A stretch of 64,000 nucleotides of DNA from Ktedonobacterales bacterium (GTDB lineage: Bacteria; Chloroflexota; Ktedonobacteria; Ktedonobacterales; Ktedonobacteraceae): assembly GCA_027451525.1 (NCBI GenBank), contig DAIDJF010000027.1, positions 1 to 64,000 on the forward strand, in the 5' to 3' direction. The notes under the pieces are model-generated. The model was not told where the DNA came from, did no database searches, and was given only the letters and a program-made list of their open reading frames with translations. This document shows, piece by piece, positions 51,897 through 60,827 of the stretch. The first letter of the stretch is position 1. Each line of letters begins with the position of its first letter. The position numbers and the translations under genes are program-made.

Positions 51897-52781
51897 ATGC
51901 ACGAAGACATCTCTATGGTTCCTCACTCATTAGAAACGAGCGGCATCCGCTTGCACTATGTGACCTGGGGCCAGTTCAGTCAGCCAGAACGTGCCATCTT
52001 ACTTGTACATGGTCTTACGAGCAATCACTTCATATGGAGTGAACTTGGCCCGCGCTTTGCCGAGCGTGGCTGGTATCTCATCGCACCAGACCTGCGCGGT
52101 CGTGGATGGAGCGGCAAGCCAGCACATGGCACTGGCATTCCTTACCATGTCAATGATCTGCTTATGCTCTGTGATGCGCTCGGTTTACCCCAAGTGCATC
52201 TCATCGGCCATTCACTTGGTGCACTAATTGGGTATTTCTTTGCTGCCGTGTATCCGCATCGTCTGCATAAACTGGTGGCAGTCGATGCTGGTGGGCGAGC
52301 TTCACCACAGATAGGAGACATTTTGCGGCCTGTACTGGAGCACTTGGGACAGGTTTATCCCTCGCTCGATGGATATCTGCAGAATGTGCGAAATGGATCA
52401 TCATTGATCCATCCCTGGAATAGTTTTTGGGAGAGATATTATTGTTCTGATGCCGAAGTACAGCGCAATGGAACAGTGCTTTTACGCACATCTAAAGCCG
52501 CTATCGAGGAAGAGATGAGCATCAATGCGACGATCAACATGGACGTGTTGTTCGCTGCTATCAATGTGCCAACACTGATTTTACGCGCTGGTCTGGGAAC
52601 ATACCAACCTGATTGGTATGTGCTTTTCAAGGAAGAGGCCGAACGGATGCAAAGCCTCATTAAAGACAGTCGTCTTGAGATAATTCCTGACGGTAACCAC
52701 TACACCATCATCTTCTCGGAAAACTTCATCCGCGCGGTACAGGATTTTCTTGCAATTGCAGAAATTTCTGACATCACGTGA
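51897..52781 (+). CDS. Alpha/beta hydrolase
   Basis: 294 residues. HG in LLVHGLTSNHF, the nucleophile elbow GHSLGALIG, the acid residue region GLGTYQPDWY and the late histidine in DGNHYTII fit a complete catalytic triad. LRGRGWSGKP lies in the cap region. AAGGAG is 9 nt before the ATG; a TTG immediately in front is the alternative. Substrate unknown; 66 bp after the patatin gene. Confidence 0.85.
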   Translation: MHEDISMVPHSLETSGIRLHYVTWGQFSQPERAILLVHGLTSNHFIWSELGPRFAERGWYLIAPDLRGRGWSGKPAHGTGIPYHVNDLLMLCDALGLPQVHLIGHSLGALIGYFFAAVYPHRLHKLVAVDAGGRASPQIGDILRPVLEHLGQVYPSLDGYLQNVRNGSSLIHPWNSFWERYYCSDAEVQRNGTVLLRTSKAAIEEEMSINATINMDVLFAAINVPTLILRAGLGTYQPDWYVLFKEEAERMQSLIKDSRLEIIPDGNHYTIIFSENFIRAVQDFLAIAEISDIT

Positions 52782-52875
52782 TCCAGAGTTCCAATCCCCA
52801 ACTTAGTGGTTGACACATCCTGCTTCCCTTGCGATAATCAAGCTGGGCAAATTATGGTTCTTCTCCTGCGTTATC

Positions 52876-52894
52876 GAGTCATCACATCGCCAAA
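52876..52894 (+). repeat. Short duplicate of the Gfo/Idh/MocA gene end
   Basis: 19 bp (GAGTCATCACATCGCCAAA) identical to positions 49707-49725, with looser similarity on both sides. In the matching frame it reads IESSHRQ then a stop, as the end of the 48726-49748 gene does. It is probably the fossil of a second such gene. Confidence 0.55.
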
Positions 52895-52952
52895 CAGTAC
52901 GACTCGTATTCCCGTAAGGGCCGATGGGAGAGTTCAACAGAGGAGGCATGCT

Positions 52953-53981
52953 ATGCAACCACTCGCAGTCATTGCTATCGGCGGCAATTCTATCGTCAGG
53001 GATAGTGAGCATCAGGCTCTCCCAGACCAGAAAGCAGCAATCCAGGCAACCGCTGTTCATATCGCGGCCTTGGTCGCCCAGGACTGGCATGTCGTTATCA
53101 CGCACGGCAACGGTCCCCAGGTTGGCTTTATCCTCCTGCGCGCTGAACTCGCCCATCACGTTTTACATCATGGCTTACCGCTTGATGTCGCAGTTGCCGA
53201 CTCACAAGGTGGTATCGGCTACATGCTGCAACAAGCATTAGAGAACGAATTTCGCCGTCAGCACGTGCAAAAACAGGTCATCGCGCTGGTTACACAAACG
53301 CTTGTAGATCCCTCCGACCCGGCAATGCAGCAGCCCAGCAAGCCAATTGGCATGTTTTACACAGCGGAAGAGAGTGAGCAAAAACAACGTGAATACGGCT
53401 GGACGATGCGCGAAGATGCGGGACGTGGCTGGCGGCGCGTTGTTCCATCCCCCTATCCACGTCAGATTATCGAGAGCGCGACCATTGAAACGATGGCACG
53501 CGCAGGCTTCGTTGTTATCAGTACAGGCGGCGGCGGAGTGCCCGTCATCGTGAACGAGCAAGGTGACCTGGAAGGTATCGAGGCTGTCGTCGATAAAGAT
53601 CTCGCCTCCAGTCTACTCGCAAGCACACTTCATGCCGATCTCTTGCTGATCTCAACGGGTGTGGAGAAAGTCGCCCTCCACTATCGCACCCCTCAGCAGC
53701 ACAATCTCGATCAGATGTCGCTCAGCGAGGCACGTCACTACATTAAGGAGGGGCATTTTGCGAAAGGTAGCATGGAGCCAAAAATTCGCGCCGCTATCGA
53801 GTTTATTGAGCGTGAGAACAAAGCCGTTCTCATCACGCGCCCAGAACTGCTCTTGCACGCCCTCTCTGGCAACACAGGAACGTGGGTCCTGCCCGACGGC
53901 ATGGCGATTCCAACACATTTATATGCAATGGAGACAGAGCTAGGGGAAGACTATGGCTACCAACTATTTAGCCAAGGTTAG
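52953..53981 (+). CDS. arcC: Carbamate kinase
   Basis: 342 residues. The kinase converts carbamoyl phosphate and ADP to ATP plus ammonia and carbon dioxide. Landmarks are AIGGNSIVRD at the start, HGNGPQVGFILLR, VVISTGGGGVPVI and VDKDLASSLLASTL. AGGAGG lies 6 nt before the ATG at 52953; the open frame extends 147 nt upstream without such a site. The length is slightly above the usual 310. No arginine deiminase or other arc genes are adjacent, so it may serve a different carbamoyl-phosphate-yielding pathway. Confidence 0.93.
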   Translation: MQPLAVIAIGGNSIVRDSEHQALPDQKAAIQATAVHIAALVAQDWHVVITHGNGPQVGFILLRAELAHHVLHHGLPLDVAVADSQGGIGYMLQQALENEFRRQHVQKQVIALVTQTLVDPSDPAMQQPSKPIGMFYTAEESEQKQREYGWTMREDAGRGWRRVVPSPYPRQIIESATIETMARAGFVVISTGGGGVPVIVNEQGDLEGIEAVVDKDLASSLLASTLHADLLLISTGVEKVALHYRTPQQHNLDQMSLSEARHYIKEGHFAKGSMEPKIRAAIEFIERENKAVLITRPELLLHALSGNTGTWVLPDGMAIPTHLYAMETELGEDYGYQLFSQG

Positions 53982-54135
53982 CCGATGTTTTTATAATCAC
54001 GTTCGTAGATATTCGACTCTTCACTACTTAAGTCTCACTTCTTATGAGCAACAGATGAGACCGTCTTCAAGTTTACCGTCTCCAAAAACTCCGAGAAGCT
54101 CAAAGAATATTTAGTCAGTTCAGCATGAAGGTTAA

Positions 54136-55119
54136 CTATAATAAAATAATCTCAATATTAGAGATTACAAGCTGGCAACCACTATCCCAAATGCTTACTT
54201 GCCCTCCCGATGGATAAGTATAATCAGTTACAGTGCCAAGAATTGGATTATCATTAATATAGGTGGTAATAGTGCCTCCTTTCACATCAATCCGATAAGT
54301 GTATTCACTCCCCGCTGTCGAGAGGAAAGGTGCAGTTTTAAGAGGATGCCCATCGGGAAACTGTTGTCCGCTTAAAAGTTCTGATTTGGTGTATGTATTG
54401 TAATCCATATTACATCCCCAAGTGCCTCCGAACGCATAACCAAGCGAGGCACAGAGAGAAAATGTATATCCTCCTCCGTTTCCATCATTTCGCACTACAA
54501 TGCCAAAGCTACCTCCATAATCCGACATAAATTTGACTCTTGTTATCTTTGCCACAACCTCATAATCGTTATAACCGTTTGCTCCTGGATTGTAGGGAAC
54601 AATAAGCGGATCTCCCTTACCATCAGTATTAATGAGCTTGCCATTCTGGACAGTCCAATCTGGCCCGGACGCTAACCATCCTTGCCAGTTATCTGATCCA
54701 TCTTCATTATACAAAACTGTACCAGGTTGCATCGGCGTTGGCGTTGGCGTCGGCGTGAATGTTGGTGTTGGTGAGGGCGTTGGCATCACGGTAACAGTCG
54801 ATAGAGTTTTTGTTAGATGAGGCGGGTTTGGTGGAGTGTTTGTAATTGCTTGCGTACTTCCTTTTCCCGATTGTCCCAATTGGATTCCGAGAAAGAGAGT
54901 TCCTATAAGCAGAAGTACAAGCACTACTGAAGCAGCTAGGAGATTTTTTTTCCAAGACTTTCGCTCAGTTGGTACAACAGGTACTGTTGGCGTGAGAGGT
55001 AGATTTCGATAGTTTTCTTCAGAGGAACCAAACGGTGTTCCACAGTCTCCACAAAAGAGATCTTTCTTATCTCGAATAGCTCCACACCGTGGGCATTTTT
55101 TTAAATTTACGGTGGACAT
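54136..55119 (-). CDS. Zinc-ribbon membrane protein with lectin-like outer domain
   Basis: 327 residues. A zinc ribbon C-x2-C ... C-x2-C (KCPRCG and FCGDCG, residues 9-26) faces the cytoplasm. A single helix (about 58-80) is followed by a Pro/Thr linker with PTPTPTP repeats. The outer domain reads WQGWLASGPDWTVQNGKL ... VRNDGNGGGYTFSLCASLGYAF, the jelly-roll type found in DUF1080/LamG-like proteins. The linker is encoded by a GGCGTT-type hexamer tract at about 54730-54790. No partners; role unknown. Confidence 0.72.
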   Translation of the reverse strand: MSTVNLKKCPRCGAIRDKKDLFCGDCGTPFGSSEENYRNLPLTPTVPVVPTERKSWKKNLLAASVVLVLLLIGTLFLGIQLGQSGKGSTQAITNTPPNPPHLTKTLSTVTVMPTPSPTPTFTPTPTPTPMQPGTVLYNEDGSDNWQGWLASGPDWTVQNGKLINTDGKGDPLIVPYNPGANGYNDYEVVAKITRVKFMSDYGGSFGIVVRNDGNGGGYTFSLCASLGYAFGGTWGCNMDYNTYTKSELLSGQQFPDGHPLKTAPFLSTAGSEYTYRIDVKGGTITTYINDNPILGTVTDYTYPSGGQVSIWDSGCQLVISNIEIILL

Positions 55120-55662
55120 GATCTACCTCCTGTAAAGAAGGAGAAAACTACTTACTTAGAACAATACTTATATTGGAGATGAAGAGAATAACCAATTATC
55201 AATCATTATATCATGAGAAGATAAAATAGACAAGCATTTTTATGGCTGAGCCAAGGTTTTTAGTTCAGCCGAAAATTCCGAAGAAAAAGGCTATTATTTT
55301 GTTTTTGGCGTATATTTAACTATTAATACGTCGATCGTAGAGCCACTTCTTACCCGCAATTGTGATGCTTTTATCCATTTTTCACACACCTAAGAAGCGA
55401 TACAAATATTTTGCATCACCACTGGGCAGATGTTTTGGTATATTTAGTCTTTCTGCCATTGGATTACATACCATACTTGTACCGAGGTGCAACTCGATGG
55501 CGTGGCGACTCCGACGCACTTATATGGTATTATGTAACCACAACAGATATTCCTCTGAAGATTAAACGAAAGGAGGACTCACGCCACTTTTCGCTCCATG
55601 TCTGACTACGACCACGTTTGTTTTGTTCTGCATATTCTCTACTCGCTGAAGGAGGCAACTCT
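55120..55662. other. Intergenic region, 540 bp, no gene recognised
   Basis: AT-rich stretch between the zinc-ribbon protein and the NCS2 permease. A 64-codon frame at 55411-55605 (starts MHHHWADVLVYL) has no site and no family, and I do not call it. A modest hairpin around 55240-55275 (GGCTGA...TCAGCC) is the only structure noticed. AAGGAGG at 55650 serves the next gene. Confidence 0.45.
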
Positions 55663-57003
55663 ATGGCAACTGTTGACAAAGAAAAGCAGGGCTATTTCAC
55701 GGGCTGGAAACTAAAAACTGGGGGCATTATTGCACCAGACGAACGCCTTCCCTGGGGCCAATCAATTCTCGTTGGATTGCAACACGTACTTGCTATGTTT
55801 GGCTCTACCGTCCTCGGCCCAATTCTCATGGGTTTCAACCCCAACACCGCTATTTTCTTCTCCGGCATCGGCACGCTCATCTTCTTCCTGATTGTAGGCG
55901 GACGTATTCCCAGCTACCTCGGTTCCAGTTTCTCGTTTATCGCTGTCGTCGCCGCCGCCAGTGCTTATTCCGGCAAAGGTCTCAATCCTCATATTGATGT
56001 CGCATTGGGCGGGATCATCGCGGCAGGCATCGTTTACACAATCATCGGTCTGATCGTCATGCTTGCGGGATATCGCTGGATCGAAGTGCTAATGCCGCCA
56101 GTCGTCACAGGTGCAGTCGTCGCAGTTATCGGTCTAAACCTCGCCCCCGTCGCAGTCAGTGATGCCAGCGTCAGCCAGTTTGATATCTGGATGGCACTCG
56201 TAACCATCCTGGCTGTCGTGCTTATAGCTATCTATGCACCTGGCCCACTGCGTCGTCTGCCCATCCTGCTCGGTGGTATTATTGGTTACCTCGTTTACCT
56301 GATTTTCGCCAACGGCCTAGGTCTGGGCAAAGCCATCGACTTCACCAATCTGGCAAATGCCGCCTGGATTGGTCTTCCCAGTTTCACAACCCCGGCCTTC
56401 AACGGACGTGCCATCAGCCTGATCGCACCTGTCGCGATCATTCTCGTCGCAGAAAACCTGGGTCACGTCAAGGCGGTCGGTGCCATGACGGGACGTAATC
56501 TGGATAAATACCTCGGGCGAGCCTTCCTGGGTGATGGTGTTGCGACCATCATCGCGGCAACAGGCGGCGGCACGGGTGTTACAACCTACGCGGAAAATAT
56601 TGGCGTTATGGCAGTCACGCGCATCTATTCGACGCTCATCTTCATTATCGCTGCTATTGTCGCAATTTTGCTAGGTTTTTGTCCCAAGTTTGGCGCGCTC
56701 ATCCAAACATTGCCATCGGGCGTACTTGGTGGTCTCGCTACCATCCTCTTTGGATTGATTGCCGCAACGGGCGGGCGCATCTGGATACAGAACAAAGTAG
56801 ACTTCTCGAAGAGCCGCAATCTGTTAACGGTCGCCGTCGCGCTCGTCTTTGGCGCGGGTAATCTGACCCTCAACATTGGCGGTTTTGCCCTCGGCGGTAT
56901 CGGCACCGCCACCTTCGGAGCCATCATCCTGTATCAACTCCTGCGCGGTCGCAGCGCAGAAGCGGATGCTGAAGAGTCGCCTGAACTCCAGGTGGAACCG
57001 TAA
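55663..57003 (+). CDS. NCS2-family uracil/xanthine permease
   Basis: 446 residues with about 14 membrane segments. QHVLAMFGSTVLGPILMGF, the substrate-site region GSSFSFIAVV, the AENLGHVKAVGAMTG segment (first acidic residue), and GGTGVTTYAENIGVMAVTRIYS (second acidic residue) match UraA/RutG-type uracil transporters rather than the purine clade. AAGGAGG lies just before the ATG at 55663. It is followed by a terminator and is monocistronic. Pyrimidine uptake is the likely job. Confidence 0.92.
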   Translation: MATVDKEKQGYFTGWKLKTGGIIAPDERLPWGQSILVGLQHVLAMFGSTVLGPILMGFNPNTAIFFSGIGTLIFFLIVGGRIPSYLGSSFSFIAVVAAASAYSGKGLNPHIDVALGGIIAAGIVYTIIGLIVMLAGYRWIEVLMPPVVTGAVVAVIGLNLAPVAVSDASVSQFDIWMALVTILAVVLIAIYAPGPLRRLPILLGGIIGYLVYLIFANGLGLGKAIDFTNLANAAWIGLPSFTTPAFNGRAISLIAPVAIILVAENLGHVKAVGAMTGRNLDKYLGRAFLGDGVATIIAATGGGTGVTTYAENIGVMAVTRIYSTLIFIIAAIVAILLGFCPKFGALIQTLPSGVLGGLATILFGLIAATGGRIWIQNKVDFSKSRNLLTVAVALVFGAGNLTLNIGGFALGGIGTATFGAIILYQLLRGRSAEADAEESPELQVEP

Positions 57004-57020
57004 CACATTTCTAAGCATGA

Positions 57021-57065
57021 AGAGAAGTCTTACATGCCATACTTTGCCTGTAAGACTTCTCTTTG
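57021..57065 (+). terminator. Terminator of the NCS2 permease gene
   Basis: AGAGAAGTCTTACA pairs perfectly over 14 bp with TGTAAGACTTCTCT, followed by TTG. It lies 18 bp past the stop codon. Confidence 0.75.
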
Positions 57066-57243
57066 TGAAGCCACCTTTAGTGTTTCTCGATCCGATCATT
57101 CATGGAACAATTTCTCGATTTGCTCTTATTTTTAAGTTTCACAAGAAAAATACCATTTTCCACCAAGAGGCATGGAAGAGTTATATCCAAATAATTTGGG
57201 CAGTTCAAAAATTGGCCGTCAGTTTAACGAACAAACAAACTAA

Positions 57244-57273
57244 TTGACACCTCTCCGCACTATTGCATATACT
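57244..57273 (+). promoter_or_regulatory. Sigma-70-like promoter
   Basis: TTGACA (57244-57249) and TATACT (57268-57273) with an 18-bp spacer. Transcription would start near 57280 and give a leader of about 135 nt for the gene at 57415. Confidence 0.65.
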
Positions 57274-57414
57274 GGGCCAGATAACGTGTGGTGCGTTTCA
57301 AGGCACAGTGCCCTCTTCTATGAAAGAATGAAGACCGTGGCCTTCATTCCTTCTTTTAGCAAATAGCTAACCGATAGAGAGAAAATAAAGAACAGTACGA
57401 TGGAGGAAAATTTG

Positions 57415-57897
57415 ATGGGAAATGAACAATCACCCCCACAACATACCCCACGAAACGTAAACTATGTACATGCCGCAGAGATCATGGCGGCAGGCTTTAA
57501 TACCCGTCTGGCTGTATGGCTCACTGAACACGTCGGGACGATGTGGACAGCCTATGCCTTCGCAATCATCGCGACGATTGGATTATTAGGCATCCTCAAT
57601 CTCTTACCGCCGATCGTAGCACTGCTCATCGCGTGGCTCTCGCAGACCTTTATTCAATTAGTCCTCTTACCAATTATCATGGTGGGGCAGAACGTCCTGG
57701 GGCGCAAATCAGAACTTCAGGCAGATGAAGCCTACGCAACAACTATGAAATCATACGCGGACATTGAAGCCGTGATGAAGCATCTCGACGACCTGGACGA
57801 GAAAATTTTCGCGCTGGAAAAACTGATTAAACTCCAAACAGACTCCATTCTTACAATCGTCCAGAAATCGGCAAAAGATAGCCTTCCGCAGGGATAA
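57415..57897 (+). CDS. Membrane protein, DUF1003-like
   Basis: 160 residues. Two membrane helices (about 47-62 and 70-95) are separated by LNLLPP, followed by MVGQNVLGRKSELQADEAYATTMKSYADIEAVMKHLDDLDEKIFALE, a coiled-coil helix. The layout matches DUF1003 proteins. GGAGG is 7 nt before the ATG at 57415. It heads a run of closely spaced same-strand genes. Confidence 0.65.
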   Translation: MGNEQSPPQHTPRNVNYVHAAEIMAAGFNTRLAVWLTEHVGTMWTAYAFAIIATIGLLGILNLLPPIVALLIAWLSQTFIQLVLLPIIMVGQNVLGRKSELQADEAYATTMKSYADIEAVMKHLDDLDEKIFALEKLIKLQTDSILTIVQKSAKDSLPQG

Positions 57898-57950
57898 CAC
57901 AAAGTGATTGCACTTCTCGCCACTCAAAAGCGTGCCAAAGGAGTTTCTTG

Positions 57951-58598
57951 ATGGAAGATGAAAGAAGCCAGCAGGCTTACGAGAAAGATATTGCCCATCC
58001 ACGTTTTGCCGCCTTCTATACCTGGATGAGCAATCGGCCCCAGGCACGACGCATGGAGGACCCATTTCGTCGCGCAACGGTCGGGCAGGCTCACGGGGTC
58101 GTGCTTGAGATTGGCGCGGGCGGCGGGCAGAATTTTCCTTTTTACGATGCGCAGCGCGTCACACATTTAGAAGCTATAGAACCAGATGATACCATGCTAG
58201 CTGCGGCCCGCCGGCAACTTCCACACACTCCCGTTCCGACCACGCTCACGAAGGCTGCGGCTGAAATCCTGCCTTTCCCCGATGAGCATTTCGATAGCGT
58301 GGTGGTAACGCTGGTCTTCTGCTCTGTGCGCTCGCCGGAACGTGGCCTGCGCGAAATCTGGCGCGTGCTCAAACCAGGAGGCAACTTGCTGATGCTGGAG
58401 CACGTGCGCTCACAGGGCAAGCTCACGGCATGGATGCAAGATGCAGCAGTCCCACTCACAACCAGGCTATCGGGCAACTGTCATTGGAACCGCGACACAA
58501 AAACAGCGGTCCTCTCCGCTGGCTTTCAGCTCGTGGAAGCAGAAGACATGCGCGCAGGACTGCTCCCAGTGGTGCGCCTCTCAGCAGTTCGCCCCTAA
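57951..58598 (+). CDS. Class I SAM-dependent methyltransferase
   Basis: 215 residues. Motif I is VLEIGAGGGQNFPFYD, followed by AIEPDDTML (acidic binding residue), SVVVTLVFCSVRSPERGLREIWRVLKPGGNLLMLEHVR, the layout of methyltransferases of the phosphatidylethanolamine or ubiquinone/menaquinone type. The ATG at 57951 is 7 nt from AAAGGAG; a TTG lies 3 nt before. Substrate unresolved. Confidence 0.85.
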   Translation: MEDERSQQAYEKDIAHPRFAAFYTWMSNRPQARRMEDPFRRATVGQAHGVVLEIGAGGGQNFPFYDAQRVTHLEAIEPDDTMLAAARRQLPHTPVPTTLTKAAAEILPFPDEHFDSVVVTLVFCSVRSPERGLREIWRVLKPGGNLLMLEHVRSQGKLTAWMQDAAVPLTTRLSGNCHWNRDTKTAVLSAGFQLVEAEDMRAGLLPVVRLSAVRP

Positions 58599-58659
58599 CG
58601 TGGATGGTCATGCTACCAGCTAACGAACAGGCTCTCCACTGTGGGAAAGGAGTAATTCC

Positions 58660-59121
58660 ATGTTTACACTACGCCGCTACACGCCTGCCGACCAGCAAAC
58701 CGTCGAGCATCTGCACGTGCTCGCTATTCAGCAGACGGGAGCGTATCTGGGGCGCGGCCCCTGGGATGATGATATGTATGCCATCGAGGAAACCTATCTG
58801 CACAAGCAGGGGGAATTTTTGATCGGCGAAGAGGACGGCCTGCTCGTGGCGATGGGTGCTTTGAAACGCACGAACGCTGAACGAGCCGAGATCAAACGCA
58901 TGCGCGTCTACGCCGAGTATCAAGGGCGCGGCTACGGGCAGATCATCCTGGACGCCCTTGAAGCCCGTGCCCGCGAGCTAGGCTATCGCACCCTGCACCT
59001 CGATACCTCAATTCTGCAAATCCCAGCACAAAGACTATACAAAAAGAACGGCTATAAAGAGGTGGGCAGAACCAAATATCAGGAGCTTGAGGTGATTCTG
59101 TACGAAAAACACCTGACATAA
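58660..59121 (+). CDS. GNAT-family N-acetyltransferase
   Basis: 153 residues. The acetyl-CoA-binding region is MRVYAEYQGRGYGQIILDALEARA, with the preceding strand AMGALKRTNAERAEIKRM and the final LDTSILQIPAQRLYKKNGYKEVG. GAAAGGAG precedes the ATG. Substrate unknown. The next bases contain a Clp_N remnant. Confidence 0.88.
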   Translation: MFTLRRYTPADQQTVEHLHVLAIQQTGAYLGRGPWDDDMYAIEETYLHKQGEFLIGEEDGLLVAMGALKRTNAERAEIKRMRVYAEYQGRGYGQIILDALEARARELGYRTLHLDTSILQIPAQRLYKKNGYKEVGRTKYQELEVILYEKHLT

Positions 59122-59278
59122 CGTCACCAATGAAGCCGAGCGACAAGGCAGCGGCTACGGGCATACCGAGCATATCCTGCTGGGCATAGTGCGCAATGGC
59201 GACGTTGGCACGGACATTCTCGACACGCTTGGAGTTCTGGGCAACGTACATGGGCAGATTTTTGAGATGCTCGGCTAG
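59120..59278 (+). pseudogene. Clp_N (ClpA/ClpC N-terminal repeat) remnant
   Basis: A short frame, starting at the GNAT gene's stop, reads TNEAERQGSGYGHTEHILLG IVRNGDVG and ends EMLG-stop at 59278. It matches one Clp repeat, where Y-[IV]-G-T-E-H-[LI]-L-L-G is the hallmark. No start codon, and only one of the two repeats remains. The rest of the chaperone is absent. Confidence 0.7.
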
Positions 59279-59308
59279 CCCATCACTTGCTAAAAAGGAG
59301 AAAACAGC

Positions 59309-60112
59309 ATGAGTGATTCCAGCGACATTTGGACTGGCACAGCCAGCAACTACGATCATGTACGTCCTACCCCACCAATGGCTTTGCTCGATCTGCTGAC
59401 GCAGTTGATTGGTACGCCGCATCCCGCCTTGGTAGTGGATTTAGGTAGTGGGACCGGACTATCAACCGCGCTCTGGGGTGAACGAACCAGGCAGGTGATT
59501 GGCATCGACCCCAATGCCGACATGCGGAAAGAGGCCACGCGCAAGCTTGCAGGCCATCCCTACGCGGCACATATCGAGTATCGAGAGGGATTCGCCCATC
59601 AGACGGGCCTGCCTGATGGCTGCGCGGATATCGTCACATGTGCCCAATCGTTTCACTGGATGGAGCCGACTGCGACCTTGAGCGAGATCGCACGAATTCT
59701 ACGTCCCGGAGGACTCTTTGCAGTATATGACTATGATTGGCCACCAGCATTCAATTGGGAGCTTGAACGGGCATACGAGGAGATGAATGCGCGTTTCGAT
59801 AAGCTTCTGCGTGAGCGCGCACTTGTCCAGCATCTGCCGCTTCACTCGAAGAGTAAGTATCTTGAGCGCATGCGCGAGAGCAACCATTTCCGCTTCACCC
59901 GTGAGGCGTTGCTTCATCACATCGAGCAAGGAGACGCTACACGTTTTCTGGAATTGATACAGACGAACGCGTTCAGCCACCAGTTCAAACTAAAGACCAT
60001 TACCGAACAGGAGATCGGTTTTGATCACGTCAGACAGGCCGCATACCAACACATCGGTTCCGAACCCATTCCCTGGTATTTTAGTTACCACGTCCGCATA
60101 GGGATCAAGTGA
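59309..60112 (+). CDS. Class I SAM-dependent methyltransferase
   Basis: 267 residues. Motif I reads VVDLGSGTGLSTALWGER, followed by VIGIDPNADM, CADIVTCAQSFHWMEP and LSEIARILRPGGLFAVYDYDWPP, of the Trm-type or UbiE-like group. The C-terminus ending IPWYFSYHVRIG is conserved in a subset. AAAAGGAGA precedes the ATG. Substrate unknown. Confidence 0.85.
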   Translation: MSDSSDIWTGTASNYDHVRPTPPMALLDLLTQLIGTPHPALVVDLGSGTGLSTALWGERTRQVIGIDPNADMRKEATRKLAGHPYAAHIEYREGFAHQTGLPDGCADIVTCAQSFHWMEPTATLSEIARILRPGGLFAVYDYDWPPAFNWELERAYEEMNARFDKLLRERALVQHLPLHSKSKYLERMRESNHFRFTREALLHHIEQGDATRFLELIQTNAFSHQFKLKTITEQEIGFDHVRQAAYQHIGSEPIPWYFSYHVRIGIK

Positions 60113-60190
60113 ATGTAGTGCTCTATCAAGCTTCATTGCACCTCTTTGTGTGGGAAGGAACGAACAGGCAAGGCAGATGGGCAACAGTAT

Positions 60191-60234
60191 CGTGCTGGAA
60201 CATCGTGCTGGAACATCGTGCTGGAACATCGTGC
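60191..60234. repeat. Tandem array of a 13-bp unit
   Basis: CGTGCTGGAACAT occurs three times in a row (60191-60203, 60204-60216, 60217-60229), followed by a partial fourth copy. It runs into the left arm of the palindromic repeat element at 60237. Confidence 0.9.
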
Positions 60235-60236
60235 GA

Positions 60237-60328
60237 GAGCAGGGCGTGATAAATCACGTCCCTACAATAACGACGATTAAAACATGTACCATATCATTGT
60301 AGGGGCGTGATTTATCACGCCCTGCTCC
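60237..60328. repeat. Complete copy of the palindromic repeat (interior type B)
   Basis: GAGCAGGGCGTGATAAATC ... CCCTACAAT, a 25-bp interior with ACATGTACC, then ATTGTAGGGGCGTGATTT ... CCTGCTC. The outer 32 bp form an almost perfect inverted repeat. The copy at 12.9 kb has the same interior. Confidence 0.85.
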
Positions 60329-60355
60329 CAATAGCAAATAGCAGAGGCACGCATA

Positions 60356-60499
60356 ATGGCAGAAAATCATCCTAACCTGTTTCTGGTCAATGATCGAGAC
60401 TTTGAAGAGTGCGTGCTCCGTCCGCCCCCTGGTGGCTTGCAGCACAGCATCGAACGCCTGCTGGCAGAGGCACAGGCAAAAAATTCGATACCATCGTGA
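60356..60499 (+). CDS. Possible small protein (47 residues)
   Basis: Starts MAENHPNLFLVNDRDFEECV and ends in AKNSIPS, with CAGAGG-type purines before the ATG. The composition looks protein-like (hydrophobic/charged alternation, LLAEAQAK helix), and it lies just past the repeat element. No family and no known neighbour; it may instead be a gene fragment. Confidence 0.35.
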   Translation: MAENHPNLFLVNDRDFEECVLRPPPGGLQHSIERLLAEAQAKNSIPS

Positions 60500-60827
60500 A
60501 GCAAGAAAACGCGCATTGAAGCATGAATAGGAGCAATGATCTCTTGACAAGGAGACTATAGATATGGTACATAGTGTACGTAGGGACAACGAATGGTTCC
60601 TTCATCAATCATAATCGCTAGAACAACAGCGTTCTCCATTATCATCTTCTTCTGCGTTGCCGCGAACTAGTCACAGTGTTAGTCAACACTCCCTCATCGT
60701 TATGATGCCGTATCATGTGAGTTTTTCTGTGCAGGCAGTTGCCAGCACAAGAGCCAGCCATGTCTCTGCTCGTCGGAGTAGGACCAATATCACAGCGATA
60801 GATGGCATCAAGAAAGGTTGAGCATTT
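60500..60827. other. Intergenic region, about 330 bp, no feature seen
   Basis: Leader and promoter region of the methylglyoxal synthase gene. No strong hairpin or promoter pair was identified; short frames on the minus strand appear random. Confidence 0.4.

Larger units (their letters stand above)
57004..57414. other. Intergenic region with terminator and promoter
   Basis: About 410 bp. The first 60 bp hold the permease terminator, the middle carries a promoter at 57244-57273, and the remaining 140 bp would be the untranslated leader of the next gene. Confidence 0.6.

Noticed and set aside
55411-55605. 64-codon plus frame before the NCS2 permease
   Set aside because: No ribosome-binding site or family; kept only as a note in the gap description.
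60191-60328. CRISPR array suggested by the tandem 13-bp units and palindromes
   Set aside because: No spacers: units are contiguous and the palindromes are dispersed in the genome, not regularly spaced. No cas genes are present.
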